Shown one piece after another: positions 28,009 to 36,603 of a stretch of DNA of 64,000 nucleotides. The number at the start of each line of letters is the position of its first letter. The first letter of the stretch is position 1. A model generated the notes under the pieces. That model was not told the DNA's origin and made no database searches. It was given only the letters and a program-made list of their open reading frames with translations. The translations under genes and the position numbers were made by a program. The stretch comes from Alphaproteobacteria bacterium (GTDB lineage Bacteria; Pseudomonadota; Alphaproteobacteria; Rickettsiales; JADKJE01): the NCBI GenBank assembly GCA_016722515.1, contig JADKJE010000004.1:135973-199972 (forward strand). The letters are read 5' to 3'.

Positions 28009-30783
28009 TTATTGTGTAAGGGGTCCTTCATCTGTGGGCACAGCCTGGTGGTAAACTATATTATTATTGTCAACCGTTGCTGACACCTCTTTTGCAACAG
28101 CCTCTGGAACGAGATGGATATCAATTCCTGTTATGCTATCTTTTTCTCTGGTTAGTTGGATATCATCTATAGCACTGAATGTTAATTTCTTCAGCGAAAG
28201 ATACTCTTGTTTTATGCTCAACCGGTAGGTTCCAGGTTTTACTTTACTGAATAAATAAGCTCCATCAAAATCGGACACCGTTTCGTAAGCAAGCTTGCCT
28301 TCCGTATCGAGTAGTTCGATCTCAACACCGCCAAGCTCTTTTAATATTCCGCCATCCTTCTCCTTATAAATTGTGCCCTCAATTTCGCCGGTTGCAATGA
28401 CAGGATAATCAAGGATAGTCACATGTCCCGGACGCGGTAAAACCCCATACCCAGTCTTGGTGGGCACGAGATAAGGGTCGGGCAGTGATGAAGAATTAAT
28501 GGCGGCATTGGTAATTCTGCCAGGGGGTAGTTCCGTAACAAATTTATTTTTAGAACCTGACTCTGAATCTGAAACAGATTTAGCCCTGCCACGTATATCA
28601 AAATCGACATCTTCCAGCCATTCATCACCGGCATCGTATGTGCTGTTATAGTTATTATCCAAGTAGGCCGCAGCAGACACCGCTCCGGTTGAGGCAAAAG
28701 GGCGTCCTGAGAAATTCCATTTATTGGAGCGTGGATCGCGTCCTATCCCTAGCGATAGACTCACACCTACTCCTACCCCTCCCTGATCATCTACCTGAAA
28801 AGAGGTTGAGAGTCGATAATGGTCAAATATTCTCGTGAGTGATCCATCAAATGACGTTGCTTTTTCATCAACAAACTGTTTGTGGATGGAAGATTGCATA
28901 ATAAGATCATTATTGAGGTTGCGGTCGAGGCCTAGAGAAAGTTCTTTGAATCTCTTTTCTGGTTTGAGGTCATAGTTTGCGGCAGACCGGATAACATAAC
29001 GATTATAAATCCCTCGGACGCTAGCTTCTCCAAACGTAAGGTCACTCTTGTCGATTTTGTCATATTCAATATTATGGCTAAATAATAAACCCGAATAGAG
29101 GGTGGAAAGCCGATTCGATAACCGTAATTCATTACGCTCATCATACCTGTTGTATCGTCCGTTAAGCGAATATTGCACAGCGTGAGAGCTTTTCGGATTT
29201 AAAGTGCCCGTCAACAATAGGTCGGAACTGGATTTAAGGTCACGATCTCTTTCTGTTTCACTGAGATAATTATCAGTGATCTTGTGTCCGGCACGAATAT
29301 TAACATTCTTAATACTGGTATGGGTTGTCAGGTCGGCGGCATAGCCATGGTTCTCGGCATCCCATGCTGCCGTGGCATTCGTAAGCCATCCTCCTAAGCT
29401 GGTACGCATCCCCGTGGTAAGATAATTACTTACATTGGTTGTATTGTCGATCGGCAATTGGGCAAACCCGAATGTTCCCGTAATGTTTTCCGTTAATCCA
29501 TACGCTCCTGAAAAAACAGAGCGAACACTATTATCATGAGTGAGAGTCTGCCCACGTTCATTGATATTAAAAAGGGACTGTGATTTTTTATCAACAGATA
29601 GATCGTAATCAAAGCTGCCTTTGGCGATAATCGTTTCATCTATAGTATAGCTTGATCGCTCTTCGCGTATCTCACCTTGGGGTCCGTAAAAGAGCAAGCG
29701 GAAATCATTGGTACCAAAAACAAGCTCGACATTTCTAAATTCATAACGCCCATCAGGACCACTCGTTTGGAGATCAATTAACTGGTCATTCCTATAAAGT
29801 TCTACATCCCATCCAGGCTGGATTTGCCCGATAAAATCTTTAGTATCAAACTGGAAACTACGTTGCGGTTCGATATTAGATATTTGAAATCCCACTCCTT
29901 CAGTGGATGAGCTTACAAGATGGTGATTAACTGCGTTAATATCACCAACGGAGACTTGTTTTGCTTTCATAAAACCTAACATGTTCCCGTCTAAATCGAC
30001 TTTGCTGAGATTAAAATTAACAGCAGAGGGAGTTTTTTTTTCGTCACCGGCAACGAAAAACCGGGAAGTCATATACGCTAAGTCCCCTTGCGATAAAATA
30101 GAATAATTATGGCTGAATTCTGGTGTCGCTGTTTTAGCGTATTGACCGGATAGATTCAGGTCTATGAAGGGAACATCATAGGGTTTATAGGGTTCTGGCA
30201 AGCGATCAAAAACTTGTTCCGCCGATGGGCGGGCACGCTCATTGTTTGCTTTCAAAATACGCTGCATTTTTAATTGCAGCGGTAATTTTTCTTTAGGTTT
30301 GAGATCAAGCATCACGTCTGAGAGTTTCACCTCCGCCGGGATACCTAGCCATTCATCCAATTTCTTGGAATCAATATAGATTTCATCTTCTTTCGTAATC
30401 GTATCTGCTTTTTGTAGAGGAAATCTGTGGCCTGCTACCGTTATTTGGGAAGCGTTTATATCTAAGAGAAGTGTTTTATCCTCTTTGATAAACCAACCTT
30501 CGGCCTTTCCTTCTTTGGCATTTACTTTAATAGGAAAATCTAATGCTTCGGCAAGGGCACCCAAAGGGATCATGAAATCAGGGCCTCTCTGATAAGCGTC
30601 AATCATTTGTTTAATCGGTGTTCCATCGAGTGTAATAAACAAAATTAAAAGGTCATCTTCAGAAAAATTATTTGTCTCTACCGCTTCATTCTTATTCTTA
30701 TCGGTTTCTTCATACCCAAAAGCAGGCCATGAAGAGCTGATAAGACAAGAAATAACCAAAAGTGATATGGAGCGTTGAGGCAT
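28009..30783 (-). CDS. Outer-membrane usher-like protein with C-terminal carboxypeptidase-regulatory (Cna-B-like) domain
   Basis: 924 residues with a signal peptide (ISLLVISCLISSSWPAFG). The N-terminal domain (about 45-190) resembles usher plug/recruitment regions, followed by LDLNLSGQYA and a long series of alternating beta strands (250-700) forming the barrel, with the mid-barrel PGWDVELYRNDQLIDLQTSGPDGRYEF-type region of ushers. Near the end is YLDNNYNSTYDAGDEWLEDV, and from about 799 GEIEGTIYKE to KPGTYRLSI forms an extra beta-sandwich. Ushers move chaperone-bound subunits across the outer membrane. The gene starts two bases after the chaperone stop and has no ribosome site of its own, so it is coupled to it. 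It belongs to the DUF4402-associated class rather than the FimD class. Confidence 0.72.
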   Translation of the reverse strand: MPQRSISLLVISCLISSSWPAFGYEETDKNKNEAVETNNFSEDDLLILFITLDGTPIKQMIDAYQRGPDFMIPLGALAEALDFPIKVNAKEGKAEGWFIKEDKTLLLDINASQITVAGHRFPLQKADTITKEDEIYIDSKKLDEWLGIPAEVKLSDVMLDLKPKEKLPLQLKMQRILKANNERARPSAEQVFDRLPEPYKPYDVPFIDLNLSGQYAKTATPEFSHNYSILSQGDLAYMTSRFFVAGDEKKTPSAVNFNLSKVDLDGNMLGFMKAKQVSVGDINAVNHHLVSSSTEGVGFQISNIEPQRSFQFDTKDFIGQIQPGWDVELYRNDQLIDLQTSGPDGRYEFRNVELVFGTNDFRLLFYGPQGEIREERSSYTIDETIIAKGSFDYDLSVDKKSQSLFNINERGQTLTHDNSVRSVFSGAYGLTENITGTFGFAQLPIDNTTNVSNYLTTGMRTSLGGWLTNATAAWDAENHGYAADLTTHTSIKNVNIRAGHKITDNYLSETERDRDLKSSSDLLLTGTLNPKSSHAVQYSLNGRYNRYDERNELRLSNRLSTLYSGLLFSHNIEYDKIDKSDLTFGEASVRGIYNRYVIRSAANYDLKPEKRFKELSLGLDRNLNNDLIMQSSIHKQFVDEKATSFDGSLTRIFDHYRLSTSFQVDDQGGVGVGVSLSLGIGRDPRSNKWNFSGRPFASTGAVSAAAYLDNNYNSTYDAGDEWLEDVDFDIRGRAKSVSDSESGSKNKFVTELPPGRITNAAINSSSLPDPYLVPTKTGYGVLPRPGHVTILDYPVIATGEIEGTIYKEKDGGILKELGGVEIELLDTEGKLAYETVSDFDGAYLFSKVKPGTYRLSIKQEYLSLKKLTFSAIDDIQLTREKDSITGIDIHLVPEAVAKEVSATVDNNNIVYHQAVPTDEGPLTQ

Positions 30784-30785
30784 AG

Positions 30786-31703
30786 CTATAACTTGATTTG
30801 TTGTGATGCTAACACATCGCCTAATTCATCATTGTTGGCATGTGTAACAAAAGAAACTTTTAAAGCTGTCATGTCAGAGAGCTTTAAATTATTAGGAAGA
30901 TCCAGGGGAAATTTAAATGTACGGATGGTGATGGGGGTATAGACAGCAGCACCGGACAATTTTCTTAATAAAACCGTTTTCCCTGATTTATTGACATACT
31001 GAATGGCGAGATCACCATAAGTAGACGCGCCTCCTGTCCGGTTAAGAGAAAACTCTATAGTCGGTTTACCACTTTCATCGTGACCTAAGGCAAGCTTGTC
31101 CATCGTAACCGTTGCGTCCAGTTTTCCTTGGCGTACAATAATAGGAATAGTGATACCGATATTGGCTTGAATGGAAATGCTGACGTTTTTATCATCATCT
31201 ACAGGTCCGCCCTCTGTTTCTGGTTTGTGCTCAGGAATAAGCATGAATTTCATATGGGTTCGATACTCACCGTCTGGCAAATCTCGGGGTTTTCTTACTG
31301 AAACTAGAATAGTTTGGCTCTTGCCTGGTTCAAGCCGTACTTTCTTGGGAGCAAAACGGATCATTTGATCAGCGAACATATCACCTTCTTGCGTTTCACC
31401 TGCTGGCAGGATTGAGCCATCTTCCTTCATTCTTTTGTTTTCTAAGCTAATTCTAAAATCAGCAGGGCCAGATCCATTATTCGCTAACGTGATTTCAGCT
31501 GTGCGTTCCTTGCCTTCCAGCACAATGCGCCCGGGAGTCAATAATAAGCTACCTTTTCCAGCTTCTGCCTCAGAAGCGTTTGGAATAATACCTACTGTCG
31601 GTGTGGCTTGATCCGTTACCGGTTCGGCCATACTGAATTGCGCTACGGATATTGCAGTGATCAGGGCCAACAAGAAGGGTGTTTTATACGTATGGCTAAA
31701 CAT
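30786..31703 (-). CDS. Periplasmic pilus chaperone, PapD-like
   Basis: 305 residues with a signal peptide ending near SMA (residue 26). The first immunoglobulin-like domain has LLLTPGRIVLEGKERTAEITLANNG and FAPKKVRLEPGKSQTILVSVR, the typical chaperone strand pattern with the G1 donor strand region; a second domain follows to the end. It would fold the DUF4402-type subunits in the periplasm and hand them to the usher encoded downstream. It lies between the subunit genes and the usher gene on the same strand, so the order subunit-chaperone-usher is kept. The C-terminus (LASQQIKL) is intact. Confidence 0.78.
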   Translation of the reverse strand: MFSHTYKTPFLLALITAISVAQFSMAEPVTDQATPTVGIIPNASEAEAGKGSLLLTPGRIVLEGKERTAEITLANNGSGPADFRISLENKRMKEDGSILPAGETQEGDMFADQMIRFAPKKVRLEPGKSQTILVSVRKPRDLPDGEYRTHMKFMLIPEHKPETEGGPVDDDKNVSISIQANIGITIPIIVRQGKLDATVTMDKLALGHDESGKPTIEFSLNRTGGASTYGDLAIQYVNKSGKTVLLRKLSGAAVYTPITIRTFKFPLDLPNNLKLSDMTALKVSFVTHANNDELGDVLASQQIKL

Positions 31704-31832
31704 TTAAGTCTCCGTGTTCATTCAAGGTATTATTATAATTTCATAATTTCTTTAGCAGATGATTAATTATTCATGACTTTATTTGGATATTAAGATTAAC
31801 GGATGGTATGGTGCAATCATCGTTGTCAGGTA

Positions 31833-32333
31833 TTATTGATAAAGCGCTTCAAGCGTGTAATTAGGACTTCGTGGTCCAGAAACTGCGGTGCTGGCTATGG
31901 TTAGAGTTGCGCCCCATACTAATTGATTGGCTGCTCCGGTCGAATTGGTGCTGGGAATAACGAGGTTGGTCCCTGTGTTTGTGAACGATACACCACGCCA
32001 AACGCCAGTAAAATTAGATAGGGTAAGCCCTGGCACATTCCCATTATTCGTAAAACTAATTTGCATGAGGGTGCTAGCGGTGGCGGCGGTGCGGTAGATA
32101 TAGATGCTTCCATTGGTAACGGTACCGCTCTGGCTCGATATCATCGTTGCCGTTGTTCCGCCTCCCAGGGTGCCGTTGGGAGTAACGACAATCTGTGTCG
32201 TACCAGAAGTTGGGAGGAGTGCTGCGCCAAAATTAATTTCTGTTTGAAGCGCTGAATTAAAGGCGAGCGTAGCCCAGGCGTTATTGGATAACAACAATAC
32301 AAAGATAAAAATAATTGAGATTGCAATCTTCAT
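31833..32333 (-). CDS. DUF4402-like pilin/adhesin subunit
   Basis: 166 residues, signal peptide to WA (residue 21). The mature domain follows the family pattern INFGAALLPTSGTTQIVVTPNG, then a threonine/serine-rich strand region, and ends WGATLTIASTAVSGPRSPNYTLEALYQ, the closing strand. It is the subunit nearest the chaperone gene, 129 bases upstream of it. GGAG lies nine bases before the ATG. It differs most from the other copies and could be the tip or initiating subunit; that is a guess. Confidence 0.65.
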   Translation of the reverse strand: MKIAISIIFIFVLLLSNNAWATLAFNSALQTEINFGAALLPTSGTTQIVVTPNGTLGGGTTATMISSQSGTVTNGSIYIYRTAATASTLMQISFTNNGNVPGLTLSNFTGVWRGVSFTNTGTNLVIPSTNSTGAANQLVWGATLTIASTAVSGPRSPNYTLEALYQ

Positions 32334-32516
32334 AACACGTCACTCCATATTGATAATTGTATATTAAATTGAATTCATTATTGAATGATTAATTTATTCG
32401 CTTCTAATAAGCAATGTGATTTAAAAATATATATAATTTTTTAAGTGATTATATTTATAAAAAATTTACTTTTAAAATATAATGTTAAATTTAAATTAAT
32501 ATGACATGAGTGTTTT
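32334..32516. promoter_or_regulatory. AT-rich divergent intergenic region
   Basis: Separates the minus-strand subunit gene (start 32333) from the plus-strand subunit gene (start 32517). Very AT-rich, with many TTTAAAT-like stretches, so two divergent promoters are likely, but no single -35/-10 pair stands out. Confidence 0.35.
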
Positions 32517-33068
32517 ATGAAGAAGGGTTTTTTCGTATGCTTGGCTCTCTGTGTGAGCCAACTTCATTCTGAAGCGTATGCAGTTTCTGCAGTACTACAT
32601 GGGAATGTGGTTCTATACCCTCCTATCACTATCTCTGAGACGCAGCCCATTCATTTTGGTAGTATCATCAGGCCAACCACGGGTTCCAATCGCATCACTA
32701 TAGATGCGGTAACCGGAAATAAGCAAATTCTAGGATCAGGAAATGGTGGAACGATACCGATTTCTGATCCTTTCCGAGTTGGGGTATTAGCTGTTAATGC
32801 TTATGATGGCGCACTATTGTCTTTTTCTATTACACCAAATGCAACGCCTACCGGGCTTTCTTGGGTCTGTGCTGACTTCATGATCCGCAGTGAAACATCG
32901 GGTGCCTTGCCTGTATGCACTAGTTCTGCTTCGCTTACGCATAATTCTGTAGGTGGAACAGGTATCGTTAGCGGCAACTATTATATTGGAGGAGGAGTGA
33001 CAGTGAGTTCTAATGTTGTTGCAGGCTTCTACGCAATTACATATACGATTAGTATCAATTATCAATAA
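32517..33068 (+). CDS. DUF4402-like subunit on the opposite strand
   Basis: 183 residues with a signal peptide ending AYA (residue 23). Family features: ISETQPIHFGSIIRPTTGSNRITID, a middle strand LLSFSITPN and a closing VVAGFYAITYTISINYQ. Unlike its neighbours it contains a pair of cysteines (WVCADF and PVCTSS), probably a disulphide. It is transcribed away from the chaperone-usher genes and convergently with the frameshifted subunit next to it, so it may be expressed under different conditions. Confidence 0.65.
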   Translation: MKKGFFVCLALCVSQLHSEAYAVSAVLHGNVVLYPPITISETQPIHFGSIIRPTTGSNRITIDAVTGNKQILGSGNGGTIPISDPFRVGVLAVNAYDGALLSFSITPNATPTGLSWVCADFMIRSETSGALPVCTSSASLTHNSVGGTGIVSGNYYIGGGVTVSSNVVAGFYAITYTISINYQ

Positions 33069-33110
33069 TGTTTCATGAAATATGCGGCTAGCGCATCTTC
33101 ATCTGCGTGG

Positions 33111-33646
33111 TTAATAATAATTTACATTTAAAGTATAAGATCCCGTTTTTAAACCAGAAACATTATTAGGTACGGTTGCTCGCGCACCAATAGAAAACGT
33201 ACCAGATGACGTAAGAAACGACAGTATGATACCATTAGAAGGTGTTCCCAATGCGTATTCTTGAATACCTGCAAATCTTACCGTAAAGTTACTTAAAGCG
33301 ATAGTTGATCCAGGGGAGAAATAGGGCTAATGTTCATATTGAGCAGAAATCCGGCAGCACCAACGAAAGAATAATTCGCTGCATTAAAAGTAGATCCCAA
33401 TAAACTACAGTTTGTTGCTGAGATACTGCGCGAACTGAGAGTATCAATCGTTACGATACAGGAGTTTGTGTTAGAGCGTAATATTTTTCCAAAAGAAAGG
33501 TCAGAATTTTTGGCTAAAACAATCGGTTCTGCTATATTAATAGCACCCGTTCCGGTAAAGTTAGTTGCCCCAACATCGTTTGTGTATAAAAACAAGCCGG
33601 ACACCGCAATCACTTTAAGTACAGAATAGCTTACTCGGGGCAACAT
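33111..33646 (-). pseudogene. DUF4402-like subunit interrupted at a poly-C tract
   Basis: The N-terminal part (from 33646) has a signal sequence and AEPIVLAKNSDLSFGKILRSN. Near 33313-33316 the coding strand has CCCC and the frame closes at 33293 (LDQLSL stop). With one more C the protein continues PGSTIALSNFTVRF, then SGTFSIGARATVP and closes with GSYTLNVNYY at 33111, the expected family ending. A short homopolymer at this place could be phase variation or a consensus error. Confidence 0.7.
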
Positions 33647-33730
33647 TCGTTTTCCATTGTTCGTTATTTATAATTATTTATATTAAATGATATCACGATA
33701 TTATTAATAATTTATGAGTGCGATATCGTA

Positions 33731-34285
33731 TTAAGGGTAGTCAACATTAAGTGTGTAGTTACCTGTATATGATCCCGCAATGGACGAGCTAGTTAACGTC
33801 AATTTAGCTCCCACACTTAAAACATCCCCTGTACTTTCAGCCAATGTTGTCAGCGTTGCTTGACCGCCGGCGCCTGAATCAATATTCGTGTCACTTCCGG
33901 CGTTGAATTTTCCAAAGAAGTTACTTAATGTTAAGCCAGTTCCTGGATTTGTTATGGATGTCACGCTAAGATTGACCAGATAGGTGCTTGAGCCAAATAT
34001 TTTATAGCTTGCAGCATTGATGGTGCCTCCTGATACCAGTGCTCCATTTCCACCTGAAATGCTCCTTACCCCGGCTGTTGATAAGGTAACTGCGCTGGGG
34101 GTTCCGCCTGTGGGGCGCATAACGCGACCCAAATTCATAGCTGTTGTTTGGGTTATGCTAATGGGCGATAAAACATCGATCGCAACGTTGGTGACGATTG
34201 AAGCTGCGTACACTTCCGGTGCACAGCAGAGTAGTGCATAACCATAAAATAGTGCAGAAAGGATAGGTCTTGTTTTAATGTTCAT
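33731..34285 (-). CDS. DUF4402 family pilin-like subunit
   Basis: 184 residues, signal peptide ending AYA (residue 27). The sequence SITQTTAMNLGRVMRPTGGTPSAV, SGGNGALVSGGTINAASYKIFG and GKFNAGSDTNIDSGAGGQATL is nearly repeated in the protein at 34385-34936, so the two are recent duplicates. It ends GSYTGNYTLNVDYP. Likely a main structural subunit of a surface fibre assembled by the chaperone-usher pair downstream. Confidence 0.75.
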   Translation of the reverse strand: MNIKTRPILSALFYGYALLCCAPEVYAASIVTNVAIDVLSPISITQTTAMNLGRVMRPTGGTPSAVTLSTAGVRSISGGNGALVSGGTINAASYKIFGSSTYLVNLSVTSITNPGTGLTLSNFFGKFNAGSDTNIDSGAGGQATLTTLAESTGDVLSVGAKLTLTSSSIAGSYTGNYTLNVDYP

Positions 34286-34339
34286 TTTTCATCTCTCGTT
34301 ATTTGAATTGATATTTCAGTGCATTTTTGGCAGTAGGGC

Positions 34340-34371
34340 TATCAGGGGAAGGTAAAAACCTTTCCCTGATA
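34340..34371. terminator. Hairpin between two DUF4402 genes
   Basis: A 14-bp stem (34340-34353 with 34358-34371, one G-T type mismatch) around AAAA. It lies 14 bases after the stop of the minus-strand gene at 34385, but there is no T-run behind it on that strand. It may attenuate transcription or protect the first mRNA so that the first subunit is made in excess. Confidence 0.5.
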
Positions 34372-34384
34372 AATGGCCTACAGT

Positions 34385-34936
34385 TTAGTTATAATTAATG
34401 ATAAGGTCGAAAGTCCCTACATGCGCACCAGCTGTTGCGGTGTTCGCAACAGTCAAGTCAGCGCCAACTTTTAAGAGATCTCCCGTGGTTTCTGACAAAG
34501 CAGTCAAAGTAGCCTGTCCACCGTCACCCACATCAATATTAATATCAGAACCGGCATTAAATTTACCGATAAAGTTACTGAGTGTCAGGCCAGTGCCAGG
34601 TTGTGAAAGGTTGCTCACGCTAATATCAACGAGATAAGTATTTGTACCAAACACATTATAACTGGCTGCAGCGGGAGTTCCACCGCTAACGAGTGCTCCA
34701 GTACCGCCAGATATTGACCTGCTACCATTGGTTCCGAGTGATACGACACTTGAAGTCACACCGCTAGGTCGAGCCACGATACCAAAATCCATTTCGGCTA
34801 CTTGAGTGATGGATACTGGAATAACGATATTAACGTTAGCGTCTGTTGTGATACTTGCCGCATGTGCAGTAGCCACGAAAGATAACATAGCTAGACCGCA
34901 TGCGCTGCTTAAAAAGCTTGATTTTAATAATTGCAT
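34385..34936 (-). CDS. DUF4402 family pilin-like subunit, first gene
   Basis: 183 residues from the ATG at 34936, chosen because AAGGAG lies six bases before it (an ATG two codons upstream overlaps this site). Signal peptide to AHA. Core blocks: SITQVAEMDFGIVARPSGV, SGGTGALVSGG, LSNFIGKFNAGSDINID and closing GAHVGTFDLIINYN. Close paralogue of the next gene. Being first, with a hairpin behind it, it is probably the most abundant subunit. Upstream (34937-35156) is AT-rich sequence with no gene, presumably holding its promoter and that of the divergent transpeptidase gene. Confidence 0.76.
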   Translation of the reverse strand: MQLLKSSFLSSACGLAMLSFVATAHAASITTDANVNIVIPVSITQVAEMDFGIVARPSGVTSSVVSLGTNGSRSISGGTGALVSGGTPAAASYNVFGTNTYLVDISVSNLSQPGTGLTLSNFIGKFNAGSDINIDVGDGGQATLTALSETTGDLLKVGADLTVANTATAGAHVGTFDLIINYN

Positions 34937-35156
34937 TTTCATCTCCTTTAAATCAGATAACAATATTATTTTGCTATTTTGTATTAAATAGCAACATTTA
35001 AACAGTATAATAAAATAAAGTTAATAAAAAGCCAATGAAATTGAGTTTTTCTATTTTGTTTGAAATTGTGTGGCCCCATTGATTGAAATCCATTTATTTA
35101 AACCCACAATTGACTACAATCAAACCAGTTATTACATAAAATGATAAAATAGAAAT

Positions 35157-36086
35157 ATGGTTATACGCTCATATTTATTTTTTATTTGCTTTAATTATTT
35201 CCTGTTTTTAGGTAGCACAAGCCATGCGTCTACCTATCCGGTTGAAAGCGATGTTATTGGCAATGTCGACCATTACGTTGTGAAAAAAGAAGATAATCTC
35301 TATGCAATTGCCCGGCGTTTTGACCTTGGTATCGTCGAGCTCCTCGTTGCTAATCCAGGAGTCGATCCCTGGATTCCCAAACCAGGTACTATTCTCTCAC
35401 TCACCACGTCCCATATCCTGCCAGAGCAACGGCAAGGTATCGTACTGAATTTATCAGAACTCAGGTTATTCTATTTTAGTGATGACCATACCGTTATGAC
35501 TTTTCCAGTTGGTATCGGCCGCGATGGCTGGCAAACCCCTACTGGCGTTACCACCATTACCAATAAACGTAGTAACCCTAGCTGGATTCCACCACAATCA
35601 ATCCGTGATGAAAATCCTGATTTACCCGAAATCGTTCCACCTGGACCGGATAACCCAATGGGTCAATACGCCCTTTCACTTGGATGGAACCGTTTTGCTA
35701 TTCACGGGACCAACCGCCCCAATGGTATTGGTAAACGCTCCAGCCATGGCTGTATTCGCCTTTATCCAGAAGATATTGAAATCTTATTCAAGGCTGTTAA
35801 GGTAGGTACGCCCATCACCATCATAGATACTCCTTATAAGCTGGGATGGGAAAATGGCACTTTATATTTACAAGTCACACCAACACAAACCCAAGGCGAT
35901 AAAATTGCCGAATATCGTAAGCCTCACTCAGCCAACAATTCACCGACAATTTATGCTGCTGTAAAACAACTCGAAGGCGATACAGACATCAGCTGGCCTC
36001 AAGTTGAGGAAGCAATAGCTCGGCACAATGGCATACCTGTAGCCATAGGAAAAAGGAATGCCCAAGCCCTATATCATCCCCAATAA
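35157..36086 (+). CDS. L,D-transpeptidase (ErfK/YbiS/YkuD) with LysM
   Basis: 309 residues. Signal peptide to about residue 24, a LysM module (HYVVKKEDNLYAIARRFDLG to PKPGTILSL, about 42-85) and the YkuD domain (about 98-225) with the catalytic block HGTNRP...SSHGCIRLYPEDIE; the cysteine is the nucleophile. It makes meso-DAP to meso-DAP cross-links in peptidoglycan or attaches a lipoprotein to it. The nearby small lipoprotein gene (36216-36482) fits the second role. The C-terminal ~80 residues are a family-typical extension. A terminator follows at 36136. Confidence 0.9.
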   Translation: MVIRSYLFFICFNYFLFLGSTSHASTYPVESDVIGNVDHYVVKKEDNLYAIARRFDLGIVELLVANPGVDPWIPKPGTILSLTTSHILPEQRQGIVLNLSELRLFYFSDDHTVMTFPVGIGRDGWQTPTGVTTITNKRSNPSWIPPQSIRDENPDLPEIVPPGPDNPMGQYALSLGWNRFAIHGTNRPNGIGKRSSHGCIRLYPEDIEILFKAVKVGTPITIIDTPYKLGWENGTLYLQVTPTQTQGDKIAEYRKPHSANNSPTIYAAVKQLEGDTDISWPQVEEAIARHNGIPVAIGKRNAQALYHPQ

Positions 36087-36135
36087 ATAATCCCAATATC
36101 ATCGAACATCACCAAAAGACAGGGGCCACAAAAAA

Positions 36136-36171
36136 AACGCCGCCCAAACATAAATGGTTTGAGGCGGCGTT
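36136..36171 (-). terminator. Intrinsic terminator, strong on the minus strand
   Basis: Stem AACGCCGCC (36136-36144) with GGCGGCGTT (36163-36171), plus an inner AAAC/GTTT pairing. On the minus strand it is followed by eight T's, ending the lipoprotein transcript 45 bases after its stop codon. On the plus strand GTTATTT follows, so it can also serve the transpeptidase gene. Confidence 0.85.
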
Positions 36172-36215
36172 GTTATTTACACTCATCATCGTATGAAGTA
36201 TGAGTAACTTAGAGC

Positions 36216-36482
36216 TTATTTATTCTGACCTTGACGGAAGATACGGTCCGATTTTTCGCTGGCTTTTTGAGCCGCTTCTGCAGCCCTATCCGCATCTGCA
36301 CGAGCCATACGCGCTTCTTCAGCAGCATTATGAGCTTCTATGGCAGCCTGGGCTGATTGCTTTTTGGCATCCTGCGCGGCTTGATTGGTAGAACTAAGCA
36401 TCGCACGGTCTTCCTTGCTAAGCTCAGCACAACCGGCTGTTGTGGCAAGAACGATTATCGTAGCTATAAGATATTGTTTCAT
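36216..36482 (-). CDS. Small Lpp-like outer-membrane lipoprotein
   Basis: 88 residues. The lipobox is LATTAGC at residues 11-17 and the rest is a long alanine-rich helix (AAQDAKKQSAQAAIEAHNAAEE) with heptad character, like Braun lipoprotein and its relatives. The start is the ATG at 36482 with AAGGAG eight bases before; a longer frame upstream lacks the signal. No C-terminal lysine as in E. coli Lpp (it ends GQNK, which does end in K), so covalent linkage to peptidoglycan by the neighbouring L,D-transpeptidase is possible. Ends at a strong terminator. Confidence 0.75.
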   Translation of the reverse strand: MKQYLIATIIVLATTAGCAELSKEDRAMLSSTNQAAQDAKKQSAQAAIEAHNAAEEARMARADADRAAEAAQKASEKSDRIFRQGQNK

Positions 36483-36603
36483 GAATTTTTCTCCTTCATA
36501 GATAAGGCGGTCGACAAACCCCCATGATTCACTCGAAAGCACCCTGTTTAATTAGATCATATATTTTAGTATTTAGGTTTGATCGCAATCAAATTTTTGA
36601 TTT

